Part shown: one piece after another, positions 45,310 to 55,695 of the stretch
Layout of the letters: the number at the start of each line of letters is the position of its first letter
Numbering within the stretch: the stretch's first letter is position 1
From: Streptomyces panaciradicis
Lineage (GTDB): Bacteria; Actinomycetota; Actinomycetes; Streptomycetales; Streptomycetaceae
Direction: 5' to 3'
DNA: 64,000 nucleotides
Assembly: GCF_023516615.1 (NCBI RefSeq)
Contig: NZ_JAMGBF010000001.1
Coordinates: 204,213 to 268,212, forward strand
Position numbers and translations under genes: made by a program
The notes under the pieces: model-generated
What the model saw: only the letters and a program-made list of their open reading frames with translations
Told to the model about the DNA's origin: nothing
The model's database searches: none

Positions 45310-46935
45310 ATGCGTGGTGCCAAGAGCGCCAAGTGGGTTGCGATAGCTGCGGTTGTGGCGCTGGGGGCCACTGCGTGTGGCGGTGGTGGCGACAGCAAGG
45401 GCGACAGCAAGGCCGCGGTCGACCCGAACGGGATTTTCTCGGTCGAGTCCGGTGAGCCGCAGAACCCGCTGCAGCCGGCCAACACCATGGAGTCCTACGG
45501 CAGCCTCGTCGTCAAGTCGCTGTTCTCGCAGCTGGTCAGCTACGACTCCGCGGGCAAGATCGTCATGGTCAACGCCCAGTCGGTGGACAGCAAGGACAAC
45601 AAGACCTTCACGGTCAAGCTGAAGGCGGGCTGGAAGTTCCACGACGGCACCCCCGTCACCGCCACGTCGTACGTCAAGGCGTGGAACTGGGCCGCGAACC
45701 CGGCCAACAAGCAGACCAACAGCTTCTGGTTCTCCGACATCCAGGGCTACGACCAGGTCGCGCCGGCCAAGGGCAAGCCCAAGGCCACGGAGATGTCCGG
45801 CCTGAAGGTCGTCGACGACAACACCTTCACCATCACGCTGTCGAAGCCCATGCCGTACTTCGTGTACAAGCTCGGCTACGAGGTCTTCTCGCCGCTGCCG
45901 GAGTCCTTCTACAAGGACCCGAAGGCCGCGGGCGAGAAGCCGATCGGCAACGGCCCGTACAAGTTCGTCAGCTGGCAGCACAAGAAGCAGATCCAGGTCG
46001 CGAAGTACGCCGACTACAAGGGTCCCGACGCGGCCAAGAACGGCGGCGTGATCTTCAAGAACTACGCCAGCCCCGAGACGGCGTACGAGGACCTGAAGTC
46101 CGGCAACGTCGACGTCCTCACCCAGATCGCCCCGAAGGACCTGCCGGTCTACAAGCAGGACCTCGGCAGCCGCGCGATCGACCAGTCGTTCTCCGCGATC
46201 CAGACGATCGCCGTGGCGTACTACACCAAGCAGTGGAAGAACATCGACCCCAAGGTCATCCAGGGCCTGTCGATGGCGATCGACCGCAACACCATCACCA
46301 AGACCGTCCTGAACAACACCCGTGAGCCCGCCACCGGCTGGGTCGCCAAGGGTGTCCTGGGCTACAAGCCGAACGTCGCGGGTGACGTCACCACGTACAA
46401 CCCGACGAAGGCCAAGCAGCTCATCAAGGAAGGCGGCGGCGTTCCGGGCAACAAGATCTCCATCCAGTTCAACGCCGACGGCGGTCACAAGGACTGGGTC
46501 GACGCGGTCTGCAACTCCATCACCAACGCGACCGGCGTCAAGTGCGTCGGCGACTCCAAGGCCGACTTCCAGGCCGACCTGAACGCGCGTGACGCGCACC
46601 AGGTCAAGTCGCTGTACCGCTCCGGCTGGGTGCTGGACTACCCGTTCATCGCCAACTTCATCCGTGACCTCTACGGCACGAAGTCGGACGGCAACCAGGG
46701 CGGCTTCTCCAACAAGAAGATCGACGACGAGATCGCCGCCGCCGACAGCGCCGGCACGCTGGAGGAGTCGGAGCAGAAGTACCAGGAGATCGAGGCCCAG
46801 CTCAAGGACTCGATGCCGAGCATTCCGCTCTGGTACTACAAGGTCAACGCGGGCTACTCCGAGAAGGTCAGCGGCGTCAAGTTCAACCAGGCCGGCGACC
46901 CGATCCTGGAAAGCGTTCAGGTCACCAAGAAGTAA
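45310..46935 (+). CDS. Oligopeptide ABC transporter binding lipoprotein (operon 1)
   Basis: The 541-residue lipoprotein has a lipobox GATAC (C23) after MRGAKSAKWVAIAAVVAL and the family 5 binding fold (NPLQPANTMESYGSLVVKSLFSQLV, GWKFHDGTPVTATSYVKAWN, KPIGNGPYKFVSW, GLSMAIDRNTITKTVLNN, SMPSIPLWYYK). It captures oligopeptides outside the membrane for the permeases encoded next. GAGGAG precedes the ATG at 45310. The gene order binding protein, two permeases, two ATPases is that of opp/dpp systems such as those near bldK in S. coelicolor; I cannot say which paralogue it is. A hairpin follows before the permease. Confidence 0.93.
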   Translation: MRGAKSAKWVAIAAVVALGATACGGGGDSKGDSKAAVDPNGIFSVESGEPQNPLQPANTMESYGSLVVKSLFSQLVSYDSAGKIVMVNAQSVDSKDNKTFTVKLKAGWKFHDGTPVTATSYVKAWNWAANPANKQTNSFWFSDIQGYDQVAPAKGKPKATEMSGLKVVDDNTFTITLSKPMPYFVYKLGYEVFSPLPESFYKDPKAAGEKPIGNGPYKFVSWQHKKQIQVAKYADYKGPDAAKNGGVIFKNYASPETAYEDLKSGNVDVLTQIAPKDLPVYKQDLGSRAIDQSFSAIQTIAVAYYTKQWKNIDPKVIQGLSMAIDRNTITKTVLNNTREPATGWVAKGVLGYKPNVAGDVTTYNPTKAKQLIKEGGGVPGNKISIQFNADGGHKDWVDAVCNSITNATGVKCVGDSKADFQADLNARDAHQVKSLYRSGWVLDYPFIANFIRDLYGTKSDGNQGGFSNKKIDDEIAAADSAGTLEESEQKYQEIEAQLKDSMPSIPLWYYKVNAGYSEKVSGVKFNQAGDPILESVQVTKK

Positions 46936-46993
46936 CCACAAGCCCGTATCCGGGGCGCGGAGGAGTCGCGCCCCGGCAACGGCCGTGGCTGGG

Positions 46994-47040
46994 GGGCCCT
47001 TTCCGCACGCATCATTCAACGGTGCGCGGGGAAAGGGCCC
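46994..47040 (+). terminator. Intercistronic hairpin between binding protein and permease (operon 1)
   Basis: An 11-bp perfect stem (46994-47004 with 47030-47040), extended by four pairs after a bulge, lies 33 bp before the permease ATG. It may stabilise or partly terminate the upstream message, giving more binding protein than permease. The paralogous operon at 59 kb has no such gap. Confidence 0.7.
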
Positions 47041-47073
47041 GTCGGCTGCCGCTGTGACTGACATGGAGGCACG

Positions 47074-48006
47074 ATGGGGCGCTACGTCGCACGACGACTG
47101 CTCCAGATGATCCCGGTGTTCCTCGGGACAACCCTGCTGATCTTCCTCATGGTCTACGCCCTGCCCGGTGACCCCGTGCGCGGGTTGTTCGGGGACAAGG
47201 GCGGCAGCCCACAGGTGATCGCCCAGCTGAGACACCAGTACGGCCTGGACCAGCCGATCTGGATGCAGTACTGGCATTACATGAAGAACATGATCCTGCA
47301 CGCCGACTTCGGCACGCAGATCGCGAGTGGCCGTCCGGTCACCGACGTGCTCGGCGACGCCTTCCCCGTCACCCTCCGTCTGGCCGCTCTCGCGTTCATC
47401 ATCGAGATGGTGTTCGGCATCGCGCTCGGCATCGTCGCGGGCCTGCGCGCCGGGCGCCTCACGGACAACGCCATCCTGCTGTTCACGCTGCTGCTGATCT
47501 CGGTGCCGGTGTTCGTCCTCGGTTACATCCTCAAGGTGATCTTCGCCTTCGACCTGAACTGGCTGCCACCGAACGTCAACGACTCGACGAACGTGAACGA
47601 GTTGCTGATGCCCGCGATCGTGCTGGCGACCGCGTCACTGGCGTACGTGACCCGGCTCACCCGTACCTCGATCGCCGAGAACCTGCGTGCCGACTACATC
47701 CGCACGGCCATCGCCAAGGGTCTGCCGAGGCGACGCGTCGTGGGCGTGCACCTGATGCGCAACTCCCTGATCCCGGTGGTCACTTACCTGGGTACCGACA
47801 TCGGTGCACTCATGGGCGGCGCAGTCGTCACCGAAGGCCTGTTCAACATCCAGGGCATCGGCGGCACGATCGCTCAGTCGATCGTGCGCCGCGAGGGCAC
47901 GACCCTGGTGGGACTCGTGACCATCCTGGTTCTCGTGTACCTCCTCGCCAACCTGCTCGTCGACCTGCTTTACGCGGTCCTTGACCCGAGGATTCGCTAT
48001 GCCTGA
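47074..48006 (+). CDS. Oligopeptide ABC permease, OppB/DppB type (operon 1)
   Basis: The 310-residue permease has six membrane segments and the N-terminal OppB/DppB start RYVARRLLQMIPVFLGTTLLIFLMVYALPGDP. The EAA loop that contacts the ATPases is RTAIAKGLPRRRVVGVHLMRNSLIPVV. The gene overlaps the next permease by eight bases. Confidence 0.94.
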   Translation: MGRYVARRLLQMIPVFLGTTLLIFLMVYALPGDPVRGLFGDKGGSPQVIAQLRHQYGLDQPIWMQYWHYMKNMILHADFGTQIASGRPVTDVLGDAFPVTLRLAALAFIIEMVFGIALGIVAGLRAGRLTDNAILLFTLLLISVPVFVLGYILKVIFAFDLNWLPPNVNDSTNVNELLMPAIVLATASLAYVTRLTRTSIAENLRADYIRTAIAKGLPRRRVVGVHLMRNSLIPVVTYLGTDIGALMGGAVVTEGLFNIQGIGGTIAQSIVRREGTTLVGLVTILVLVYLLANLLVDLLYAVLDPRIRYA

Positions 48007-48949
48007 CGTGACCAAGACCGTGCCCGAGGCCGCCGCCGAGGACGCCGCCGTCGCGGCGGCCGGCGGGACGCTGCCCGAGCCGAAGCCGGAGAAGACCCGC
48101 AGCCTGTGGGGCGACGCCTGGCAGGACCTGCGCCGCAGCTGGATCTTCATCGTCTCGGCGGGACTCATCCTCCTGCTGCTGACGATCACCTTCTTCCCCG
48201 GCTGGTTCACCGGCGCCGACCCCACCCACGGCGACCTGGCCAAGCACTTCCTGCAGAAGCCGAAGATGGGCAAGTTCTTCGACCCGGACTGGCTGGGCTA
48301 CGACCAGCAGGGCCGCAGCGTCTACGCCCGTGTCATCTACGGTGCCCGCGCCTCCATCGCGGTCGGCTTCGGCACCACCATGGCGGTGACGCTCGTGGGC
48401 GGCCTGGTCGGCATGATCGCCGGCTACTTCGGCGGGCTCGTCGACTCGATCCTGTCCCGGCTGACCGACGTGTTCTTCGGCATCCCGTTCCTGCTCGGCA
48501 CCATGGTCGTGCTCAACTCCTTCCAGGACCGCACGACCTGGGTCGTCATCGGCGCCCTGAGCTTCTTCGGCTGGACGCAGATAGCCCGCGTGATGCGCGG
48601 CGCGGTGATCACCACCAAGCAGGCCGACTACGTGCACGCCGCCCAGGCGCTGGGCGCGAGCACGCCGCGCATCCTGTTCCGGCACATCCTGCCGAACACC
48701 CTGGCCCCGGTGATCGTCGTGGCCACCATCTCGCTCGGCGTCTACATCTCCGCCGAGGCGACCCTGTCGTACCTGGGCCTCGGCCTGAACGGCGTGTCGT
48801 GGGGCAACGACATCTCCGACGGCGGCAACCAGATCCGAGTGGCGCAGTGGATCATGCTGTACCCGTCGATCATGCTCATCATCACCGTGTTGGCGTTCAT
48901 CATGCTCGGTGAGGCCGTCCGCAACGCCCTCGACCCGAAGATGCGCTGA
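47999..48949 (+). CDS. Oligopeptide ABC permease, OppC/DppC type (operon 1)
   Basis: The 316-residue permease has an N-terminal cytoplasmic region of about 45 residues, then the DppC domain: YGARASIAVGFGTTMAVTLVGGLVGMIAGYFGG and the EAA loop VHAAQALGASTPRILFRHILPNTLAPVIV. The ATG at 47999 overlaps the previous gene by eight bases. It ends 11 bp before the first ATPase. Confidence 0.93.
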   Translation: MPDVTKTVPEAAAEDAAVAAAGGTLPEPKPEKTRSLWGDAWQDLRRSWIFIVSAGLILLLLTITFFPGWFTGADPTHGDLAKHFLQKPKMGKFFDPDWLGYDQQGRSVYARVIYGARASIAVGFGTTMAVTLVGGLVGMIAGYFGGLVDSILSRLTDVFFGIPFLLGTMVVLNSFQDRTTWVVIGALSFFGWTQIARVMRGAVITTKQADYVHAAQALGASTPRILFRHILPNTLAPVIVVATISLGVYISAEATLSYLGLGLNGVSWGNDISDGGNQIRVAQWIMLYPSIMLIITVLAFIMLGEAVRNALDPKMR

Positions 48950-48960
48950 GGGAGGCGTAC

Positions 48961-50002
<1,042 letters not shown>

Positions 50003-50010
<8 letters not shown>

Positions 50011-51148
50011 GCTCAGCAAGAACGACGAGCCGCAGGACGCCACTCCGAACGTGTCCGAGGTGGACGTGGTGGACGCCCACTCCGAGGCGGAGTCCGTCGC
50101 CGCCATCGAGGCGCCCGTCGAGCGGGGCGAGCCGATCCTGCAGGTGCGTGGCCTGGTCAAGCACTTCCCGCTGACCCAGGGCATCCTGTTCAAGAAGCAG
50201 GTCGGCGCGGTCAAGGCCGTCGACGGCGTCTCCTTCGACCTGCACCAGGGCGAGACCCTGGGCATCGTCGGCGAGTCCGGCTGCGGCAAGTCGACGGTGG
50301 CCAAGCTCCTGATGAACCTGGAGCGGGCGACGGCCGGCGAGATCTTCTACAAGGGCCAGGACATCACCAAGCTGTCCGGGCGCGCGCTGAAGGCGGTCCG
50401 CCGCAACATCCAGATGGTGTTCCAGGACCCCTACACCTCGCTCAACCCCCGTATGACGGTGGGCGACATCATCGGCGAGCCCTTCGACATCCACCCCGAG
50501 GTGGCCCCGAAGGGCGACCGGCGGCGCAGGGTGCAGGAGCTGCTGGACGTCGTCGGCCTCAACCCCGAGTACATCAACCGCTACCCGCACCAGTTCTCGG
50601 GCGGTCAGCGCCAGCGCATCGGCATCGCCCGCGGTCTGGCGCTCAACCCCGAGATCATCATCTGCGACGAGCCGGTCTCGGCCCTGGACGTCTCCGTCCA
50701 GGCCCAGGTCATCAACCTGATGGAGCGACTGCAGGACGAGTTCAACCTGTCCTACATCTTCATCGCGCACGACCTGTCGATCGTCCGGCACATCTCGGAC
50801 CGCGTGGGCGTGATGTACCTCGGCAAGATGGCCGAGATCGGCACCGACGAGCAGATCTACGACCACCCGACGCACCCCTACACCCAGGCGCTGCTGTCGG
50901 CGGTCCCCGTGCCGGACCCGGAGGCCCGCGAGAGCCGCGAGCGGATCATCCTGACCGGTGACGTGCCGTCCCCGGCCAACCCGCCCTCCGGCTGCCGTTT
51001 CCGCACCCGCTGCTGGAAGGCCCAGGACAAGTGCGCCGAGGAGGTCCCGCTGCTCGCGATCCCGGAGCGCTTCAAGGACACCGACTCCCCGGCGGCCCAC
51101 GAGTCGGCCTGCCACTTCGCGGAGGAGAAGGACGTCGTCCACGCGTAG
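50003..51148 (+). CDS. Oligopeptide ABC ATPase, OppF/DppF type (operon 1)
   Basis: The 381-residue ATPase has an acidic N-terminal extension of about 45 residues, then Walker A GESGCGKST, Q-loop QMVFQDPYTSLNPRMTV, signature FSGGQRQR, Walker B IIICDEPVSALDV and the C-terminal Cys region (GCRFRTRCWKAQDKC). The ATG at 50003 overlaps the previous gene by eight bases. It is the last gene of the operon, and a terminator follows at 51169. Confidence 0.94.
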
Positions 51149-51168
51149 CCTGCGGCGGCTGAGCAGTT

Positions 51169-51203
51169 GTCCCCGGTACCCGCTGTTGTGGGGTGCCGGG
51201 GAC
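51169..51203 (+). terminator. Terminator of operon 1
   Basis: A 13-bp stem (51169-51181 with 51191-51203, one G-U type pair) lies 20 bases after the last ATPase stop, followed by TTGCGTTT. Confidence 0.7.
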
Positions 51204-51242
51204 TTGCGTTTCCGGACGCGGGTTGTCGTGCGGGTGCGGGGC

Positions 51243-51276
51243 GGTTGTGGCCGGTCGCGCAGTTCCCCGCGCCCCT
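51243..51276. repeat. Copy 2 of the dispersed repeat
   Basis: GGCCGGTCGCGCAGTTCC is followed by CCGCGCCCCT and then GGGGCG, which can pair back. It matches the copies at 31877 and 51315 and lies in non-coding DNA between the transporter operon and the VOC gene. Confidence 0.75.
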
Positions 51277-51314
51277 GGGGCGTTTGCGGCGCCCGGTGTG
51301 GTGGGGTGCGGGGG

Positions 51315-51347
51315 CGTTGTGGCTGGTCGCGCAGTTCCCCGCGCCCC
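51315..51347. repeat. Copy 3 of the dispersed repeat
   Basis: This copy differs from copy 2 by one base in the core (GGCTGGTCGCGCAGTTCC), 72 bp further on. The two copies lie 39 bp apart. Confidence 0.75.
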
Positions 51348-51385
51348 TTGGTGGGTGCAGTGCTGTCTTTTGAGGGGGTAGGCGC

Positions 51386-51775
51386 GTGTTGCATCACGTC
51401 GAGTTGTGGGTGCCGGATCTGGGGCGGGCCGTGGGGGAGTGGGGGTGGTTGCTGGGGCGGCTCGGGTGGACGCCGTACCAGGAGTGGGAGCGGGGGAGGA
51501 GTTGGCGGGAGGGCGGCACCTATCTGGTGGTCGAGGAGTCCGTCGCCATGAGCGGCACCGACCACGACCGGATGCGGCCCGGGCTCAACCACCTCGCCTT
51601 CCACGCCGGTTCGCGCGGCGACGTCGACGCGTTGGCCGAGGCCGCGCCCGGCCACGGCTGGCAGCCCCTCTTCGCCGCGCGCTACCCGTACGCCGGCGGG
51701 CCCGGCCACTACGCCGCCTACCTCGTCAACTCCGACGGGTTCGAGGTCGAGTTGGTCGCGGGTGAGGCTACGTAG
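51386..51775 (+). CDS. VOC-family (glyoxalase/bleomycin-resistance-like) protein
   Basis: The 129-residue protein has the VOC fold: HHVELWVPDLGRAVGEWGWLLGRLGW with the first metal His, RPGLNHLAFHAGSR with the second His, and AYLVNSDGFEVELVA with the Glu ligand. Family members are metal-dependent lyases, dioxygenases or drug-binding proteins; the substrate is unknown. GAGGGGG lies seven bases before the GTG at 51386. Its 3' end overlaps the convergent ATPase gene by eight bases. Confidence 0.87.
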   Translation: MLHHVELWVPDLGRAVGEWGWLLGRLGWTPYQEWERGRSWREGGTYLVVEESVAMSGTDHDRMRPGLNHLAFHAGSRGDVDALAEAAPGHGWQPLFAARYPYAGGPGHYAAYLVNSDGFEVELVAGEAT

Positions 51776-52757
51776 TCACCCGTGTCCGGGCCCAGTGGCA
51801 GGCCACCTGGGTTTCGTCCGTGCCGGTCAGGATGGCGAGGTCCTGGGTGCGGCAGGCGTCCGCGACCCCGGCGCGGTCCGCCTCGCCGCCCGCCAGGATC
51901 TGGCAGCGGGCGTGGAAGCGGCAGCCGGAGGGGATGCGGGAGGGGTCGGGGGGTTCGCCGGTCAGGACCACCGGGTCGCCGGGGGCCTCCGGGAGGACCG
52001 ACAGCAGGGCCTGGGTGTACGGGTGCCGGGGCGCCGTCAGGACCTGCTCCACCGTGCCCGTCTCCACGATCCGCCCCAGGTACATCACCGCCACCCGGTC
52101 CGCGACGTTCCACGCCAGACCCAGGTCGTGCGTGACCACCAGCGCGGACAGGCCCAGTTCGGTGCGCAGACGCAGCAGCAGGGCGAGGATCTCGCCGCGT
52201 ACGGAGGCGTCCAGGGAGGCCACCGGCTCGTCGGCGACGATGAGTTCGGGCTGCAGGACCAACGCGCCCGCGATGACGACCCGTTGGCGCTGCCCGCCGG
52301 AGAGCTCGTGCGGGTAGCGCAGGAAGAAGCGCTCGGGCGGGCGGAGTCCCGCGCGGGACAGGGCCTCTGCCACGGCCGCCCGCTCGTCGCCGCCGTGCCC
52401 GTGGATGCGCAGGCCCTCGGCCACCGCCTCGTACACCGTGTGCCGCGGGTTCAGCGAGCCGCTGGGGTCCTGCAGGACCAGCTGGACGCGCCGGCGGTAG
52501 GCCTTCAGCGCCCGGGAGGAGTACTCCAGCGGCTTGCCGTCGAAGCGGACGCTGCCCGAGGACGGCTCGACCAGCCCGAGCAGCGAGCGCGCCAGCGTCG
52601 TCTTGCCGCAGCCCGACTCACCGACCAGCGCCACGATCTCCCCGGCGCCGATGTCGAGCTCCACGCCGTCCACCGCCCGGGCGGGCGCGGCGCCGTGGCG
52701 GCCGGGGAAGGTCACGTGCAGGTCCCGCGCGCTCAGCAGCGGCGCCGCAGTCGTCAT
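51768..52757 (-). CDS. Dipeptide/oligopeptide ABC ATPase, DppF type (operon 3)
   Basis: The 329-residue ATPase has Walker A GESGCGKTT, Q-loop VQLVLQDPSGSLNPRHTV, signature LSGGQRQR, Walker B LIVADEPVASLDA, H-loop VVTHDL and the C-terminal GCRFHARCQIL. It is the last gene of a minus-strand operon whose stops and starts overlap: this ATG (52757) overlaps the previous stop by four bases. The sequence is clearly distinct from the two plus-strand systems. The stop overlaps the VOC gene end by eight bases. Confidence 0.93.
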   Translation of the reverse strand: MTTAAPLLSARDLHVTFPGRHGAAPARAVDGVELDIGAGEIVALVGESGCGKTTLARSLLGLVEPSSGSVRFDGKPLEYSSRALKAYRRRVQLVLQDPSGSLNPRHTVYEAVAEGLRIHGHGGDERAAVAEALSRAGLRPPERFFLRYPHELSGGQRQRVVIAGALVLQPELIVADEPVASLDASVRGEILALLLRLRTELGLSALVVTHDLGLAWNVADRVAVMYLGRIVETGTVEQVLTAPRHPYTQALLSVLPEAPGDPVVLTGEPPDPSRIPSGCRFHARCQILAGGEADRAGVADACRTQDLAILTGTDETQVACHWARTRVTT

Positions 52758-53752
52758 GTCGTGCTCCTCACGTCCTGCGCCGGACCGGCCGGCGGCGGAA
52801 CCGCCGCCCCGACGTGCACACACGCCGCCCGCCGCCCGGGTCCGGCCTCCCGCAGCGGCTGGTCCAGCACGGCGCACTCGTCCAGGGCGACCGGGCAGCG
52901 CGGGTGGAAGGCGCAGCCGGACGGCAGGTCCGTCGGGTCGGGCGGGTCACCGGCGAGCCCCCGCGGGGCGAACCGGGACGCCGGGTCGCCGATGCGCGGG
53001 AACGCCGACGACAGGGCCCTGCCGTACGGGTGCAGCGCGTCCTCGTAGACCGTCCGCGCGGGCCCCTCCTCGACCACCCGGCCCGCGTACATCACGGCCA
53101 GCCGGTCGCAGGTGTCGGCGAGGACCGCCAGATCGTGGCTGATCATGATCAGGCCCAGCTCCTGCTCGGACACGAGCTGTTCGATGAGCCGCAGGATCTG
53201 CGCCTGGATCATCACGTCCAGGGCGGTGGTCGGCTCGTCGGCGATCACGAGCCGCGGGTCGCAGGCCAGCGCCATGGCGATCATGACGCGCTGCCGCTGG
53301 CCGCCGGAGAGCTCGTGCGGATACGCCCGCGCCCGCGCGGCCGGCAGACCCACCTGCTCCAGCAGCTCACCGGCCCGCCGCTTGGCGGCCGCCGGGGGCG
53401 CGCCGCCGTGCAGCAGGATCGGCTCGGCGATCTGGTCGCCGAGGCGGTGCACGGGGTTGAGCGAGTGCATGGCGCCCTGGAAGACGATCGAGGCGCCGGC
53501 CCAGCGCACCGCGCGCACCTGTCCCCAGCGCATCGTCAGGACGTCCTCCCCGTCGAGCAGGACCTCACCGCCGACCTTCGTGCCGGCCGGCAGCAGCCGC
53601 AGCAGGGCCAGCGCCAGCGTGGACTTGCCGCAGCCCGACTCGCCGGCGATCCCGAGCTTGCGGCCCGCCTCCAGGGACAGGTCCACACCCCGTACCGCCT
53701 CGGCCCCGCCCGGATACGTCACGGTCAGGCCCCGCACGTCCAGCAGCGTCAA
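52754..53752 (-). CDS. Dipeptide/oligopeptide ABC ATPase, DppD type (operon 3)
   Basis: The 332-residue ATPase has Walker A GESGCGKST, signature LSGGQRQR, Walker B LVIADEPTTALDV, H-loop MISHDL and the Cys region GCAFHPRCPVALDEC. The best start is TTG at 53752, which overlaps the upstream permease stop by four bases (TTGA) and yields LTLLDVRGLTVTYPGG. No ATG or GTG fits better. It is coupled to both neighbours. Confidence 0.9.
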   Translation of the reverse strand: MTLLDVRGLTVTYPGGAEAVRGVDLSLEAGRKLGIAGESGCGKSTLALALLRLLPAGTKVGGEVLLDGEDVLTMRWGQVRAVRWAGASIVFQGAMHSLNPVHRLGDQIAEPILLHGGAPPAAAKRRAGELLEQVGLPAARARAYPHELSGGQRQRVMIAMALACDPRLVIADEPTTALDVMIQAQILRLIEQLVSEQELGLIMISHDLAVLADTCDRLAVMYAGRVVEEGPARTVYEDALHPYGRALSSAFPRIGDPASRFAPRGLAGDPPDPTDLPSGCAFHPRCPVALDECAVLDQPLREAGPGRRAACVHVGAAVPPPAGPAQDVRSTT

Positions 53753-54660
53753 CGGGCCACCCCCAGCCTGGGATTGAGCACGGACTCCACCGCCCGCCCG
53801 CACAGCGTGAACGCCAGCGCCACCAGCGCGATGGCGATGCCCGGCGGCACCAGGTACCACCAGTCGCCCGCGCTGACCGCGCCCGCCTCGCGCGCGTCCT
53901 GCAGCAGCCCGCCCCACGAGATCACCGTCGGATCGCCGAGCCCGAGGAAGGCGAGCGTGGCCTCGGCGAGGACGGAGGAGGAGATCATCAGGGTCGTCTG
54001 GGCGAGGACCAGCGGCATCACGTTGGGCAGCACGTGCCGGCTCATGATGTGCCAGTGCCCGCCGCCGAGCGCCTTGGCCCGTTCGATGTACGGCCGCGAC
54101 TCCACCGCCAGGGTCTGGGCGCGCACCAGCCGGGCCGTCGTCGGCCAGGAGGTGACGCCGATCGCGAGGATCACCGTGCCGAGCGAGCGGGTCATCACGG
54201 TGGCCAGCGCGATGGCGAGCACCAGCGCCGGCATCACCAGGAACCAGTCCGTGATCCGCATCAGCACCGTCGCGTACGCGCCCTTGAAGTGCCCGGCGGT
54301 GACCCCGACGACGGTGCCGATCACCACCGACAGCACGGCCGCGAGCAGCCCCACCAGCAGCGACACCCGTGACCCCCACACCACCAGCCCCAGCACGCTG
54401 CGCCCGAACCGGTCGGTGCCCAGCGGGAAGTCGAGGCTCGGCGCCTCCAGCGGAGCGCCGGGGGCGTCGGTCACGCCGGCCACGCCGGAGCCGACGGTCA
54501 GCGGCGCGGTCAGTGCCATCAGGGCGAACAGCACGAGCGCGGCCAGGCCGATCATCCCGGCGCGGTGGGTGCGGTAGCTGCGCCAGAACCGGGCGGCGGA
54601 CTGCCGGCGGCGCTGCCGGGCGAGCCGGCCCGGGGTCGCCGGCGCCGCGTCGGCCGTCAT
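53749..54660 (-). CDS. Dipeptide/oligopeptide ABC permease, DppC type (operon 3)
   Basis: The 303-residue permease has the DppC N-terminal domain (FWRSYRTHRAGMIGLAALVLFALMAL), the FPLGTDRFGRSVLGLVVWGSRVSL motif and the EAA loop ERAKALGGGHWHIMSRHVLPNVMPL. The ATG at 54660 overlaps the upstream permease stop by four bases. Confidence 0.93.
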   Translation of the reverse strand: MTADAAPATPGRLARQRRRQSAARFWRSYRTHRAGMIGLAALVLFALMALTAPLTVGSGVAGVTDAPGAPLEAPSLDFPLGTDRFGRSVLGLVVWGSRVSLLVGLLAAVLSVVIGTVVGVTAGHFKGAYATVLMRITDWFLVMPALVLAIALATVMTRSLGTVILAIGVTSWPTTARLVRAQTLAVESRPYIERAKALGGGHWHIMSRHVLPNVMPLVLAQTTLMISSSVLAEATLAFLGLGDPTVISWGGLLQDAREAGAVSAGDWWYLVPPGIAIALVALAFTLCGRAVESVLNPRLGVAR

Positions 54661-55688
54661 CGGCCCACCCGGGGGTCGAGCAGCGGATACAGCAGGTCGG
54701 CCAATGTGTTCATGACGATCACCGCCGAGGCGAAGAAGAGGAACAGGCCCTGCACGAGCGGCAGGTCGGGCACGCTCAGCGCCTGGTAGAACAGGCCGCC
54801 CAGGCCCGGCCAGGAGAAGACGGTCTCGACCAGGATGACGCCCGCGACGGTCCGGCCGAGATTGACGAAGACGAGGGTGACCGTGGGCAGCAGCGCGTTC
54901 GGCACGGCGTGCCGGCGGCGCACCAGGTCGTCCCTGAGTCCCTTGGCGCGGGCGGTCGTCAGGTAGTCGCTGCCCATCTCGTCCAGCAGCGCCGAGCGGG
55001 TGACGAGCAGCGTCTGGCCGTACTCGACCGCGACCAGGGTGATCACCGGCAGGACCAGGTGGTGGGCGACGTCGAGGACGTAGGCGAAGCCCTCCTTGCC
55101 GCCGGACTCCATGCCGCCGGTCGGGAACAGCCCGGGGATCGGGCCGAGGCCCACCGCGAACACGATGATCATCAGCAGGCCGAGCCAGAAGGACGGCACG
55201 GAGTAGAGGGTGAGCGCCAGGCCGGTGTTGAGCTTGTCGCCGAGCTTCCCGTGCCGCCAGGCCGAGCGGGTGCCGAGGAACATGCCGAGCGCGGTGTAGA
55301 GCACGAAGGCGGTGCCGGTCAGCAGCAGCGTGTTCGGCAGCGCCTCCGTGATCTTGTCGATGACCGGGGCGCGGAACTGGTACGACGTGCCCAGGTCACC
55401 GGTGAGCGCCTTGCGGCAGTAGTCGGTGAACTGCTCCCACATCGGCAGGTCGAGCCCGAACTCCCGCCGGTACTCGGCGAGTTGTGCCGCCGAGACCGGC
55501 CGGCCGCCCGTCATGGTCTTCACCGGGTCGCCCGGGATCAGCCGGAACAGGAAGAACCCGGTGACCAGGACGGCCAGCAGCGAGACGGCGGCGCCGCCCG
55601 CCTTCCCGGCCACGTACCGGGGGTAGGCGGTGCCGGTACGGGGCCGTCTCGCCCGGGCGACGGGCGCGGTGACTGCGTCGGAGACCAT
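54657..55688 (-). CDS. Dipeptide/oligopeptide ABC permease, DppB type (operon 3)
   Basis: The 343-residue permease has the DppB N-terminus (YVAGKAGGAAVSLLAVLVTGFFLFRLIPGDPV) after a 25-residue extension and the EAA loop TTARAKGLRDDLVRRRHAVPNALLP. It lies seven bases after the binding-protein stop. Confidence 0.93.
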   Translation of the reverse strand: MVSDAVTAPVARARRPRTGTAYPRYVAGKAGGAAVSLLAVLVTGFFLFRLIPGDPVKTMTGGRPVSAAQLAEYRREFGLDLPMWEQFTDYCRKALTGDLGTSYQFRAPVIDKITEALPNTLLLTGTAFVLYTALGMFLGTRSAWRHGKLGDKLNTGLALTLYSVPSFWLGLLMIIVFAVGLGPIPGLFPTGGMESGGKEGFAYVLDVAHHLVLPVITLVAVEYGQTLLVTRSALLDEMGSDYLTTARAKGLRDDLVRRRHAVPNALLPTVTLVFVNLGRTVAGVILVETVFSWPGLGGLFYQALSVPDLPLVQGLFLFFASAVIVMNTLADLLYPLLDPRVGR

Positions 55689-55695
55689 GAACCAC

